Shown here: one piece after another, positions 12,501 through 26,582 of the stretch
Numbering within the stretch: the first letter of the stretch is position 1
Layout: each line of letters opens with the position of its first letter
Source of the DNA: Azadirachta indica
Lineage: Eukaryota; Streptophyta; Magnoliopsida; Sapindales; Meliaceae
Length of the DNA: 64,000 nucleotides
Reading direction: 5' to 3'
Assembly (NCBI GenBank): GCA_022749755.1
Contig: CM040446.1
Coordinates: forward strand, 14,966,367-15,030,366
Position numbers and translations under genes: made by a program
The notes under the pieces: generated by a model
What the model was told of the DNA's origin: nothing
Databases searched by the model: none
What the model saw: the letters and a program-made list of their open reading frames with translations, nothing else

Positions 12501-15500
12501 TGGGGATATCAACATTTGCAGCATATTCACATAATTCCGTCACTGAAATTGACAGAGGCAAAACATGAAATCATCATAATTGAAGAAAAGAATACACATT
12601 ATCCATGCCAACCTTTTTCTGAAGAAACCTGATAGCTTAAACAAACATCCTGTTTGCTTACCAATTTCATACGTATTGCTCTCATTTGCAACTGCAGTCA
12701 ACATTTCAAGCTTCAGCTTCTTGACATAGGAAGGTTCATTATATTGGCAGTAGAAGTGTTTGTAGTCTGAGGCAAATATAAATGGTGCGCGCATCACCAA
12801 AAGATGCAGGTGGCTTAAAACTGCATAGGATTGTTCGGGACTTCCTGAACTAACTAGAGTTAGCATAGGTGCTTTGATGCGTTCATACACCTGAAAACAT
12901 GAGAATTTCAAGAAGCAAAAGGCTACACACATAATTATGATTTAAGTACTCAAACTAAATAAGATCAATCTAGTGTTACACAGAGCAATCATGGTTTAAC
13001 ATCAATCATGATGATGTTAAGAGTCAAAATTATATGTCCTGACACCACGTTCTCAGTCAAAGTAGATTAACAAATTGTAATTTTGGTTAATAGGAACAAG
13101 TATCTCAACCCTCTAAAGTTAACAGAGATGAAAAATTGTTTTTCCACAAAAACTACCTTCTAGTATGAGAATTTCAAGCATTCTAGAATCAATGGAGTAC
13201 AACTTAACTCAAAACAACAAGGTGGCTGACTGATAACACAGTAACACCAAAAGTATGTTTCCTGGAAAATGGTTCGTTAATGCAAATATGCCATTTTGTG
13301 TGCATGTATAACCAAAATTACAAGGAGGGAAAAGATAAACAAGGAACCTGCTGATGAACGTCAGTCATGGACAAGGTCAAATGTAGAAACACTTTGATGG
13401 TAGCTAAGACAACAGCACCATTTGCATGTTGAAGTCTATCTTCAAGGAGATTCATGATGTCAAATATATCGTTGCTATCTGAGGGTAAATATTTAGCAAC
13501 CAACTCAAGCACAAGACATTGAGCCCATTCACTAAATACCTTGATCCTGCATGGGTAGCATAAAGCTAAGTCAAAGCTTTTTCCAACATTTAAGCACTAA
13601 TAATAGTAGCACCATTTCATAAGATTCTGAAATCAAAACAACATATTAAAACCCCACATTCTACACTCCAAAATGGTCATTGTTAGCACCCTGCCTGGCA
13701 ATTCTGATTTTCTGTGCATCCATCAAGAAGGAAAATAGCTGCAAATTTCAATCGAGTTAATTTTACAAAACATGAAGACTATTGCTTTCTGTATGAGGTA
13801 TTTGTGACTAAGTAGGGTCACGGCACTAGTGTGACTATTTTGATTCCACATTTAAGTGCTAAAAGGCTATATGATAAAGGTTTCAGTACCCGATGGCAGA
13901 CAAATATCTATTTGTAGCATATAATAATTCTGGTCCAAGACCACCTGCAGGACCAACTCGTAAAAATAAAAAATACAATATTGACCTCATCTGACATTGT
14001 CATGCTGGAGATGATTGATTTCATACATGACAAATTAGAAACAATTTTGTTTTATTTGATCACAGGCAAAGTTATTTTGGTAACAGGAATACAGTTCCCA
14101 AAGAAAGTATAATAATTCAAAATGCAATGGCCACTCTACAAGGGCATACCGATTCAAAAGGTGGTATACAACCGGCTTGCTGATCAAAGCTTCCCTCTCT
14201 CTGGCAGCTTCCTCAGAAGTGCTTGCTTCTGAGCTCCAAATCTCTTGTAGGGCAGATAAACAGTTTGCAACAACCTGATGAAACAATAAATGGGAATCAA
14301 CAACTAATAAAAGTCATAAAGATTTTCAGTATATTTGTAGGTCCAAATTAGTTTCATACATTGCAAACATGCTTTAATAAGGTGAAGACAGTAAATATCA
14401 AATAGCTAACAGGTCACATATAAGATGAGAAATATTTGAAGCATTGAATTTTATATCTGAAAATAAAGACAATTTTGTTATTGTGCAGATGAACTGCAAT
14501 ACCACTTAAACTTCAGTTCACATCTCCCACCACCCTCAACCAATTCAAAATTGTCTTTATTTTATCTGTTATCCCTTTAGTTGATGAGAATTGTTTAAGA
14601 AAAAGAGTCTAAATAGTTTAGATTTTTGAATTTTCATCAACTGAAACTTCACGTATGTTTGAAGTCGAAGTTTTGTAGCTCTAAAGCCAACTCCTATCAG
14701 ATGGAATTCCATGACCTCAAATATTAGTGGATAAGTGCATGGTTCCTACAAAAATTTGTCATTTACCAAACACTTTTTCAACTTTGGTTCCAGACTAGAA
14801 GCACCTCAATGCCAAATATCTCTTTCTTGTTTCATCTTAGTTAAACAAACATTGCAAACTTAATTCAAGCATTACTTCTTTACATTTGTCAATTTTCATC
14901 AGCAAAATAGAAGTTATAGATTACAATCTTGCTTATCATGATGCTTATTTAAATCAATCATAGCCCTCAGCCAAGCATGTACTTATCACATAAAGAAATC
15001 AAATTGCTCACACCTGGGGATCAGGGTCATTAAGCATTAAATGCTTTAGCGTCAGAGGAAAATCTGCATCAATACACGTTGAAGCTGATATATGATATAA
15101 CTTTAGTACCCCAATGACAGCTACCATCCTCACATAACTGTTATTGTCCTTCAAGCCTGATGCCAGAGGACCCACCAAATACTCCACCAGATTCGCTACT
15201 CGTAGGGAACACAAGCTCCTCAATGCAAGACCCCGGATCATTGGGTCCTCATCCTTGCAATCTCTTTGAAGAAAATTGATGGTCAAAAGTGCAAGATCAG
15301 GATTGACTTTCGCATAATTCCCAACATAAAGATAACACATTTTCTTCAGAACAATGTCTGAAGTTGCTGAACACATTACCATCTCACCAAACACGGAAGA
15401 TACATCAATGCCAATTGTCATATAGGAGATCACCTTCTTGAAAAGCTCTCGCTTTGAATCATCAACTCCAGGAGCTCGGCTTCCAGCAAGCTGTCGGAGC

Positions 15501-15916
15501 TGTGATTTCAGATCCGAGACTTCTCCTTTTCTGTAAAATAACGGTTCCAATTGGGCCATGAGACACAACTAAAACGATATCTAACGAAGATATCTTAAAA
15601 ATCGTCCAGACGTTCCCCATACTCAATTAGCTTGAAATCCAAACAACATATAACACAATTGAAATCAGAATAAATAAGCGAAAAAGAGTGTTTAATACTA
15701 AATGTAATTCAATTGCGCATACTTTTCAACAATAATGTTAATTAGTTAAACTAAGCCATAATTAGACCTATTCTACCACTGAGCTTAATTGAGGACTTAT
15801 CTCTCACTTTTTTTTGCTGCTCTTTCAATTCTTTCGCTAACGTTAAGCAGATGATGGACTTACCCAGACGGTTGAGACGGTGACGGAGATCGCTGGGACT
15901 GAGCCGGAGGAGCCAT
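9596..15916 (-). CDS. AP4B: AP-4 adaptor complex subunit beta (beta-adaptin-like)
   Basis: Large subunit of the AP-4 adaptor complex, which sorts cargo at the trans-Golgi network toward the vacuole in plants. Eleven exons (minus): 15916-15864, 15530-15014, 14274-14150, 13546-13348, 12890-12662, 12542-12376, 12270-12061, 11398-11288, 11174-10998, 10835-10380 and 9886-9596. All junctions keep frame, giving 844 residues, about the length I recall for Arabidopsis AP4B. The N-terminal adaptin/HEAT trunk is about residues 20-560 (SRAPGVDDSKRELFKKVISY, then SYMTIGIDVSSVFGEMVMCS). An acidic Ser/Pro-rich hinge follows, with PATPAPAPPPPLLKL in exon 10, and then a C-terminal appendage ending in SRFGVP. 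The correct start is the 53-base exon at 15916 (MAPPAQSQRSPSPSQPSG). An ATG at 15559 that opens a longer-looking frame lies in intron 1. The gene is divergent from EngB with 450 bases between start codons. Confidence 0.96.
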
Positions 15917-16366
15917 GACTGATCTGGATTGAAAAGATTTACGATTCTGTTGATTAATTTACGGTAATTTACAGTAAGATCGAACAAGCGCCTAGAGAGA
16001 TCAACCGAGGAAAAGAAGTAACTACATGCAGACAAATTTTCCCGTGTGAATCTGGGGAAGAGTTCAGATGAATGATAAAATTACCGGTGAAACATTGTTA
16101 GACGTAAGTGGGGTTGAGGTGGCACAATATGATAGGTTTGTTTGTTTGGGTCCACTGTACTATGGAAATCCTTAATGGAAATATCCGCTTCCAAACGGTG
16201 CCTTTAAAGATAATGATATTTCGAATAAAACGCACCGTTTCTCAGTTTTGTATCCCTGGAGTCGCTCGTCGCACTGCACACCTCCATCAAAACACCAAAG
16301 CCAAATCGAAACGATGGCTTCTCGCAATCTGTAGACATCATCACTAAGCACAGAGAAAAGAAGGAA
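15917..16366. promoter_or_regulatory. Divergent promoter between AP4B and EngB
   Basis: The 450 bases between the AP4B ATG (-) and the EngB ATG (+) must hold both promoters and both 5'UTRs unless there are further upstream exons. No canonical TATA box or site II motif is seen. The section nearest EngB is richer in C and A, as expected of a 5'UTR. A short open frame at 16108 shows no family resemblance. Confidence 0.55.
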
Positions 16367-18711
16367 ATGGTTCTAGCTCAGCTTCCGAGGTTCAACTTAT
16401 CATTCTTCACAAGACCACCGCTATCTCTTCACACCCACTTCACTCTCTTAACGAAACACGGACTGAACTTGTCTGCACCCAAATCGACGCTCGCGACCAC
16501 AGAACCAATACCCATCTCCCACTTCTCCGAACCAGAATTCCACGTTACACTATCACTCGATAAGCTTTTTGTGCCACCAGAAACCGAGGTTTCTGTCGAT
16601 GATTCCACTCTGAGTACGAGAATCTTGAAGGGTTCAAACATAGTTTTGAGCAAGTATGCGAGAGATGCTCAAGTGACGCAAGCTGAGTTCGTGAAGAGTA
16701 GTGTTGGGACAGAGGATTGTCCCTCTGACGGCTTGCCTGAATTTGCGCTTGTGGGAAGGTCAAACGTCGGTAAATCTTCGCTTTTAAATTCGCTTGTTAG
16801 AAGGAAGAAGCTTGCTCTCACGTCTAAGAAACCTGGTATATTATTTCTTTATTGCTGTTTCATTTCTTCACTAAATTTCTTTGTTCGACATCATTTGCTG
16901 TTAGTAATGTTTAGATTTATGTTATTGGGATTGCACATTGAATGAAGTTGATAAGTAGCTGTAGAAATTGGTAATTCAATCTTTTTAATTATTATTGGTT
17001 GACATGTTGCTTGTTTTTGCCAGAATCTTATAAGTTGATCTAATTGTTTCTTCCTAATGTCATAATATAATTTGATTTTGTTGACCGTATACTGCTGCTC
17101 TTGCAGTTCGTCTCTAGGTTAGCTAAATTTTGGTTTTGCTTTGCTTTGAAAGTTCAGGAGAAGGCTGTCAATTGAATGTCCTTTTTCTTTGCTATTTTGC
17201 AGGGAAGACACAGTGCATCAATCATTTTCGGATAAATGATAGTTGGTACTTGGTGGATTTGCCTGGATACGGGTATGATTTAAATCTTTTCATACTTGCA
17301 TCCTGTCGATTAAGCTGCCAATAACTGCTTTTTTCAGTTTGTGAAGCATTATTTCTAAGTCCAAAATTTATTATCTCCTGATGATGAAACACCACAAATT
17401 ATTCTCTGGACTATGTAAACTTCTCTTTATCCGTGGTTTACAGACAATAACTCAATATGAAATGTTGATATGTATATTGATTTATATTCTTTTATCAAAT
17501 CTTCAATCCATTTGGACTTTCTTGTATTTCAACAATATCATAGTTTGGGGCTTCTACGCACCTTTCTACCTTTCTGTGTGATTATCTTTCCTTGTCATGA
17601 ACTACCATAAATCTATCTCTCTCTCACTGATTAGACTTTTCTTGTTTTCAGTGATATGATAACTTTGGATTCTACAAGCTCCTTGGTAGTTTTTTTGTAT
17701 TTATGTTTCTACAGCTATTTTTTCTCAAGAACTAGAGCTAATTTAGATCTGTCTCTCATTTGGGGCAAGTCCAAGGAATTAGGGGAAAGAAATCTCCACT
17801 ATCTGTTTCAACATGTACTGTTGATTACTTTATGTCCTTACCTATTGATCATTTTCTTGCACCATTGGTAGCAATAGCGGGGTGTTTTCACATATATTTT
17901 AGTTCACTGTTTGGTAGTGGACAAGTTCATCCCTGGCTTGTAGCTGAAACTAGCTATTCTGGAATTCTTTATGCCTCCAGTTTCCAATGGCAATATCTAT
18001 TTAGTTGCATTGCTTCTGAGATATGTATATAGTTTCATTCAAACAAATTATCTGAGCTCAGAATCAATAATGCATCATCCAAACCAGAAGTTTTGATTTC
18101 ATTGCATTTGCATCAAACAGGTATGCAGCTGCCCCACACGAACTTCGAGGGGACTGGGACAAATTCACTAAAGACTATTTCCTCAACCGGTCAACTTTGG
18201 TCTCAGTATTCCTTCTTGTAGATGCTAGCATTCCTGCCAAGAAGATTGATCTTGAATATGCTAGTTGGCTGGGTCAGAATCAGGTAAAATATTATCTTCA
18301 ATCTACCTGCTCAAGATTATGTAGTGGTTAGAGATTCTGCGACAAATTGCATTAATTTTTCTTGCGAAACTTATTTATCTACCAGAAAAAAGAGTGAATA
18401 GAAATAGCAAGGGAAATGGTCAGTAATATTCAAATTCTATTGGAGGGAAAATCATGTAAACCTTAATAAGTTCTTTTTTTTGGTCTTTATAGATTCCAAT
18501 GACGTTAATCTTCACCAAATGTGACAAGAGAAAGAAGAAAAAGAATGGAGGGAAAAGACCTGAAGAAAATGTGAGTGATTTCCAAGAGTTGATGCGGGGA
18601 TTCTTTCAGACAGCACCGCCATGGATAATGACCAGCAGTGTTACCAATCAAGGTCGTGATGAGATACTACTACACATGGCTCAATTGCGGAATTACTGGC
18701 TCAAATATTGA
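16367..18711 (+). CDS. EngB/YihA-type GTP-binding protein, organellar
   Basis: TRAFAC-class GTPase of the EngB (YihA/YsxC) family, which in bacteria helps assemble the large ribosomal subunit; this form probably acts in chloroplast ribosome assembly. Exons are 16367-16835, 17203-17272, 18121-18283 and 18493-18711, giving 306 residues with a TGA stop. G1/P-loop GRSNVGKSS is at about residue 130; the switch I region reads [12 protein letters not shown]3 DLPGYG is at about 175; G4 TKCDK is at about 242; a G5-like TSSVT is near 283. The first ~100 residues lack the bacterial homology and are Ser/Thr/Pro-rich at the start, fitting a plastid transit peptide. The P-loop exon ends in CCT G, completed by GG AAG, and the short 70-base exon carries the whole G3 motif. 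It resembles the Arabidopsis embryo-essential At2g22870 product as I recall it. Confidence 0.93.
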
Positions 18712-20009
18712 GGAAATAGTTGCACAAGGAATCCTTCAATGTATCTTTCGGTAAAATTGATTCAGCTTTTGTTGCCTTCAAGTAGAATCGTTTAATTTCA
18801 GGTTTCATCATTTTCTCCCCTCTTGTTCTTGGTTGAATGGAACAAAATCCCATAAATTTGGTCCCAAATTTTTACCAAATAGTGGAATTACAATACAGAA
18901 CAGATGAATTTGTGAAAAAGATTTCAAAAAATTATTAGACGGCTGGAAAAAAGCGTCAATCGCTTGTTCCCTCGAGAACAGATGTTCCCAAACTTAAATG
19001 TTGTAAACTAAGGAGAGAAACAAAGTGGCAAATTCGACTTCTACTCCATCCTTGCTTTATCATTGTATACAGTGCCTGTTGGATCTCTATTTCCTTTTTT
19101 CCGTGCAAGTGCAACGCTGATACTACTCATGTATATTTTCGGTGCAACTCAAATCTGACTATGGAATGCTTTAGGATTTCCTCGGCGTTTCTTTTGGCCT
19201 GTGTCCGTGATGATAGGTGGTTTTCCAAAGAGTAGTATTAGACATCCAAGTAATTATCTCGGTGGACTAATAACCCCATCGGTAAAAGAGATCTAGGCCT
19301 ATCACTAGAAAGATCTTTTACTATCTCTTTTTCTTTTAGTCTTGTGTTTTCAGTAACAGCAAATCTAAGGTTACAAGGCCTAATATAAAGTATGGTTGTG
19401 GAATCTGAAATCTTTCAACTTCAGTTCCAACAACCCCTTCAGAACACTTAAAAGCTGGTCATGACAAAGAACTGTGAATGGCGCCAATCATACCAGTGTC
19501 AGCTCTGAAGTGATGATGATCCATTAAAATAATATCTCCTACTTCCTACCGAAAATCCACATCTAGGCAACCCACCAAATCTTCCAATCCATTTAAGAAA
19601 AGTTCACATAGTTACAAACCATTGGATATATTCTCTTAATCACATAAAATTTCCATGGTGTCCTTATACAATACCCACACAGGAATTTGTTTTCCACTTT
19701 TAATAAAAAGGGAGGGCTTCAGTTCTACACTGCTCAGTAGAGATACTAAAGAATATATTTCTTATCTAGGTATAAGTCAGGCTTAAGCAGATATCAATTA
19801 AGATGATGTATAATATTAATTTGCCATAGAATAATAAAAAAAATTCATTACCCTCCAGAAACAAAAAGATAATGTTAAATTTATCTCTCTGAACATTTAA
19901 AACATTTGACTGAAAATAAGTAACACACACTAGACAATGAACCAAAATTTCTTGTTTGCAAACTCAGAAATAACAAAATGAAACAGATTGACATTGCACT
20001 CCTAAACAT
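18712..20009. other. Convergent intergenic region
   Basis: This lies between EngB (+) and RPL37 (-), whose 3' ends face each other. It is AT-rich with no long open frame, RNA gene or obvious repeat. Parts near each end are probably 3' untranslated sequence. Confidence 0.55.
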
Positions 20010-21284
<1,275 letters not shown>

Positions 21285-21298
21285 TTCTTCGGTTGCAG

Positions 21299-21309
21299 AA
21301 AACCCTAAA
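21299..21309 (-). promoter_or_regulatory. AAACCCTAA-like motif in RPL37 leader
   Basis: The plus strand reads AAAACCCTAAAG just upstream of the RPL37 start codon. This is a near telo-box in inverted orientation relative to the gene. It lies in the presumed 5'UTR. Confidence 0.4.
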
Positions 21310-21375
21310 GTAGGAGCTGCTTGGGAAGAGATTTAACTGTTATTGCTTAAGGTCTTCTTATAGTAAAGATGTGAA

Positions 21376-21384
21376 TTAGGGTTT
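21376..21384 (-). promoter_or_regulatory. Telo-box of RPL37 promoter
   Basis: TTAGGGTTT on plus is AAACCCTAA on the minus (gene) strand, an exact telo-box, about 92 bases upstream of the ATG. Telo-boxes together with site II motifs are the standard signature of plant ribosomal protein promoters, and both are present here. Confidence 0.7.
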
Positions 21385-21472
21385 TTCTTTCGGATCCTTC
21401 TGGGTCGGGTTGGGTTGGTTTGGGTTGTTGGTTGTTGGTTGTGGGGCTAATTATTAATATTTTCGATCGTAA

Positions 21473-21516
21473 TGGGCTTTGGACCCATATATCATAGTAA
21501 GACGCATCTAGGCCCA
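21473..21516 (-). promoter_or_regulatory. Two site II elements of RPL37 promoter
   Basis: TGGGCT at 21473-21478 and GGCCCA (reverse TGGGCC) at 21511-21516, roughly 190-230 bases upstream of the RPL37 ATG. Such motifs are TCP-binding sites in plant translation-gene promoters. Seen directly; regulatory role inferred from the family. Confidence 0.65.
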
Positions 21517-21519
21517 ATT

Positions 21520-22374
21520 TAACGAAGTTTTGGATTTCAGTGACGAGGGGAAGACTGCTTGGATCAACATCAAGATTTTATTTTATATTCAACAACAATA
21601 AACACGCCTACTCAATGTAATGCTGGCGTTTTGCCTTTTTATCCAGCAAAGGGAGGTGTAGTCAAGATATTATGGGGGTGCTTTTAGCAGTAGTGGGAAA
21701 ATTAAGTATTTGCCCAATTGCAAGCACAAACTTTACAAGACTCAGCCCTCAAAAGTTAGAAGCCCTCCACATTCGAAAATCGAGGTAAGTAATCTCTCTC
21801 TCTCTCTCGTGTCTGCTAAGAATTGTTAAATCTTTTAACTAAAAGTTTTCTTAAATTAGTTTCTTTATATTCAATCATTAAAGTTTAAAAAAAAAAAAAA
21901 AAAAAAGGGCTGTTAACATGTACGTAAATACTAAAGAATTTTAACACGGAAAACTAGCATGAGTTGACAACTAAGTTTCAACCATTTGATTGTGATTTTA
22001 ATGTTGGACAACTTCGCTGCTTAAACCCTTGGATGTCTAGTTGATCTGCTACAACTATTCATAGCAAACTTTCAATTCAAATAGAGTGATTAGAAAAATG
22101 AATCTTGACTTTTCATACAAATTAAACGAAAATTAGAGTGGTCCAATATGATTTTGTTTGTACATTGGCTCGGCGAATGAATGCGATGAGAAGATTCAAA
22201 GCTTGTTCCTGTAATGGTAATAAATGCTTCATAGTTCATATTATTTTTCCCTTGAAACATCGCCTACTTCTGAGTCCTACGATGGAGAGATCGCAATCTG
22301 GATGCAATCTTTTTTCCCATTTGATGATTATATACAATTAGTTAAATAAGTTAAAGTAAGTTAAAAATTGTTCA
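21520..22374. other. Intergenic between RPL37 promoter and tRNA-Phe
   Basis: Contains a short (TC)n run near 21796-21808 and an A-run of about 20 at 21885-21906. No gene was recognised. The short open frame at 22138-22341 has no family resemblance. Confidence 0.5.
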
Positions 22375-22379
22375 GCGGG

Positions 22380-22422
<43 letters not shown>

Positions 22423-22447
22423 GCGTGTTCGATCCACGCTCACCGCA
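22375..22447 (+). tRNA. tRNA-Phe (GAA anticodon)
   Basis: A 73-base cloverleaf with acceptor GCGGGGA, A box TAGCTCAGTTGGGA, anticodon GAA at 22408-22410 in the loop CTGAAGA, and T arm GCGTGTTCGATCCACGC. It ends at discriminator base A with no encoded CCA. It matches the standard plant nuclear tRNA-Phe, including the non-paired fifth acceptor position. No intron. It is nuclear rather than an organelle insertion, judging by the flanks. Confidence 0.97.
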
Positions 22448-22452
22448 AAATG

Positions 22453-22458
22453 TTTTTT
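22453..22458 (+). terminator. RNA polymerase III terminator of tRNA-Phe
   Basis: Six T residues begin six bases after the tRNA 3' end, the expected Pol III termination signal. Together with intact A and B boxes this indicates a functional transcription unit. Confidence 0.8.
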
Positions 22459-23380
22459 CATTTCATCATCTAACCCTCAAATTGTTACTTATTTTTTTGG
22501 CCCCTAAATCAATTGGGCCAAATGAGTTCTTATCATCAAAAAGTCACAGCCCCTAAATCTAATTTTTTTAATAATAAAACAAGGCATTAAATTGTTTCTT
22601 TAATTAATGAAAAATCTAAAACTTATGGATAGGTAATAGTATCCCAATTTGTTTTTTATATTGATACTTCAATACTTTGAGGAGATACACATAGATCACA
22701 CATTTGTTATTGAGTACAAAGAAGGAAAGCCTCAACTTCTCACAAAATGATACATACGTAGATGGATACTTACTTACAGGCTAATCAAGCTTTTCAATTT
22801 CCAAAGAAAAAAAAACAAAAGTAACAGCAGTATCTACCTTAATCGCAAAAGTTGTAAAGGGAACAGTCCAATTCCTTTGATTCTGCAATCTCCATTAGAT
22901 TGATTCTCATAAAGCTATAGATTTTGTGTTAGCTGTCAGCCCTATAAATTAATTAGATTGCAGAGAAAACTACTAAATTTTTTGTTTCATTTGCTTTGGT
23001 AGAAGCTGAAGATAGGGAGAAAGTATATTCCGCAGTTCCTGGGAGTTTGTGAATGTGGGCATCTGATTATAAATGGGAAAAAGAAATTTGAAAGAGCGAA
23101 AAGAAAGTGAAAAACTTTTGTTTGACTTCCAACAATAATGGACCTAAATCTTTCTCTGTTTACTTAAAATCCTGGTATGCGCAAAGCAAAGGAGACTAAA
23201 TATATAGGGGTGGTGGGCAATAATATTAGCTAATTGCTATGTTTTTGGCTAAAATGCAATATTCAAAATCCTTAGCCCAAAATTGAATTACTTAGAAATG
23301 AAGATATTATTAGGATTGTGTATATATTCTTAAAAGAAGAGAAAGGAGTCCAAGTGGGGGTTGGGTTTGCTGAATGAAGT

Positions 23381-23406
23381 TATATATATATATATATATA
23401 TATATC
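23381..23406. repeat. (TA)n microsatellite
   Basis: About 13 uninterrupted TA units. Likely length-polymorphic between individuals. Confidence 0.9.
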
Positions 23407-26400
23407 TCACCAAAAATTAAAGTTTTATCTATCTGGTCTGATATGTTGCATTGCATTATAGCTGTCACCCTCAAAACACACCCACAGAGAAAGATTTTCT
23501 CAGAGATCTACATATCAATCAATGGATTAAGACATAAAGAAGAAAAGGGGATCATGATATATATCAACGGCAACAAAAAAATCTGTACAAAAATATATAT
23601 CTACATATATGAATATCTTTGATTGCAGTAGTTGGCTTTCAACAACAACTTTTAACGAAAGTGAGTGAGGGCTGACACACTGCTTCTCCCTTGTTTTCAC
23701 TAATAAAGAAAAACCATATCTTCATCTCTGCATATGAAATCGCACTGCCCAGCTGTGACCTTCCTTTATTTAGAAACTCTATATAGACTGCTCAAGGGAA
23801 GACAAAGTCTTAAGTCTTTGCTTCTCGTGAAAATCTTGCGGTCCTAAACATACATGGAGAAAAATTGTATTCATATAAATTTATTTATACAGACTAATTT
23901 CGTCGTGTTATATTAACACTTTAATTTTACTGATTTAAAAATACTCACGCATACCCTTATTTATTAATTTTTATTTTTATTGTATAGTGTGTCGGTATTG
24001 GATCTCTTGATTATGTTTAAATCAACCAACAGTGCTTAGACACTTTGATAATTTTATTACTACATGTGACAAATAACAACTACTACTTTGAAATCAAGAT
24101 TTGCAATATGATTAATGGATTGATATATTAATTATTAATCATGCATGTCAATTTTAAATGAATATGCAATGAACATTGTCGAAAATTCAGAGTGGGGATG
24201 TTGATAAGTTAGCTTTTAGGAATATTCGATTGGGAATAATTAATTTGACCTGCACTCCAATTTGTGTTAGATTTCAATTTAATTAAATTTAATTTGATAG
24301 GAACTTGTTGACAGAATGTGGGTTACCCCCACGAATTTTGTCAAATCTGTTTATCCCAATTTTTAAACACCATTTAAATTTTTGTGATTTTTTTTTTTTT
24401 GTATCTTTCATTTTATATTATAATATTTCCGTTTTGGCATATGAATATCAGAAACACATTAATTATTGTAGTTAAAATTAATTAATTAATTAATTAATTA
24501 ATGGCAATGGGGGACCAGTTTCTTACGAGTAATTTTCTCTGTTGACCCGGACGTGTCGAGAATGCATATATTTTCTCGACAGACATTCCAGGAATACTAA
24601 TCATTTAAAATCATCACTTAATCGATCTTCCCAGATTTGGACTATTCGGTAAGGTGATCCTTAGTTGACCAACAACACTTCTCAGATTTAATCCTGACCG
24701 CTCGATCATTAATCAGCGGGTATGATGTTGATTTCTGCAAGCAGTCGCCAATTTTTTAAAAGCCTGGAAAGAAAATGGTCCACATATGTACAAATAACGA
24801 TCAAAAGCGTTCGGATAATCAATATCCAGGACCACTGACAATGAATAAAAAGGCTATTTAAATTTATTATGAATTATTAATCACATCGTCAAATTGAATG
24901 AATGGTCCTGATCGATGAACAATCATGTGCACCATGTGTGTGTGAGTTCGTACGTACGAGAGTAAGAGAGAGCATGTCGTTTTATTAAAAAAAAAAAAAA
25001 AAAACCACACTATCATCAATTTGTGGATGATATTTGATATACAAATATATACCCTTTTGAATTAACCAAGGACCAGTTTCCTATTTAGTTTATTGATAAT
25101 TAATTAATTAAGTTGATATCCATCATCATCTACCTAAAAATTTGCCTTTAGTTAATTAGTTGCTCCATAAGCCTAATTATGCATACCTTTTTTCTTTTTC
25201 TTCTTCTTCTTCGTGGGTTTTTAATTTCTTTATTCTTATTCTTATTCTTACCTATATATAGATTAATTCAAGAAATTAAATTGTTTAAAGCGGGAGTTTG
25301 AATTTTTCACACATATAAAAGTTAAAAAAATGGATAAAAAATTGAATATAATAGAGATCATCGAGATAATATTAGACTATTTTTAGATGCCAAGAATGTG
25401 GGCACTATTAGTACATACCCATTTGACCAATTTTAGTGAGAGCGAACTCATGAAAATTAAAAGCAATCCAAGGAGAGGGCAAAAATTTCCTGTTTTATAA
25501 CATGAAGTTGTCAACATTCCATCTTAGTGAAAGAGGATTAGTAGGTATTGGGGTACTCAATTTTGAAATGATAAGTAGAGAGGGAGAGCTGAGGGTGAGG
25601 CTAAAATTGGTTGCATGATTTTTTTTTCAAGTGTTTGGAGAAAGGCTGTTGATACATTATATCATAATTAGAAGTAAATGAATTGCGTGCTTGCTTGTGA
25701 GGCAAAGAATGAGAGGCAGACAAGTGAGATTCTGACAAGTATAGATTGCAATCTACTACATGTTTGATGAAATGGGCAAATGGGCAACAATTTTGGGTTC
25801 AATTACTTTATCCTAATATGAGCAAAAGATCATTAGCTGGGCTGAAAAGAAAATTTAGAGAATCACACAACAGATATTCTAACCTGAAATTAGTTAAGAG
25901 GAGAATCTAAGATAGATCTTTATGTCTCTATGATATTGACTCTGTACAATATTTGGCTACTAAATTAAGCATTAAGGTTAAAAATTTTGAAAACGAATCC
26001 AAATTAAAAAGCTGATTTAGTTAGGGTGGTGTGTAGCTTTATTAGTTAAAAGGGGTCCTCATAGCATTAATGCTTTTTATTTATTTTATTTCTTTGGTTT
26101 TCGTTTCTCAAAAATCAGAAAAGCTAAGATACACATAACTTGGAGAGAAGAGTTGGTTGGGCAGTCATAAGATCTTTTTACTATTTATATAATTGCAAGG
26201 AAAGAGAATTGAATTAAGGGGAAGAGAGAAAGGACGGTTGATTGTAATAAAGGCCCAAGGGAGGGGTCCAATGAAGTTGGCTATATGGGATCTCATGGGC
26301 CATGCAAAACTTCTCTTCACATTCCTAATTGCCTTAAATGCATATGAGATGTTCGATGAAATGCCTTACTGATGTTGATTTCTTGTAATATTTCTCTTCT

Positions 26401-26582
26401 CTTCTTCTCACTCTTACTTATAGCAAGCGATGCACTGTCGTTATTCTCATTCCCCAAGATTCCATTTTTTTTCATTTTTTTTTTTTAAATACCAAACACC
26501 CTCTTGTGGTCGGAATTTATAAAGCCCTAACAAACCCTACACTTCCACCAGCAACAATTATGTTCGCAAACTCACCTCTTAT

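Noticed and set aside
15008..15568. Protein starting at the ATG 15559 (MAQLEPLF...) as the AP4B start
   Set aside because: The first residues come from intron sequence. A conserved upstream exon with good splice sites gives the homologous N terminus.
9596..16035. Antisense open frames opposite AP4B exons, for example 10423-10765
   Set aside because: They are frame shadows of coding exons with no independent support.
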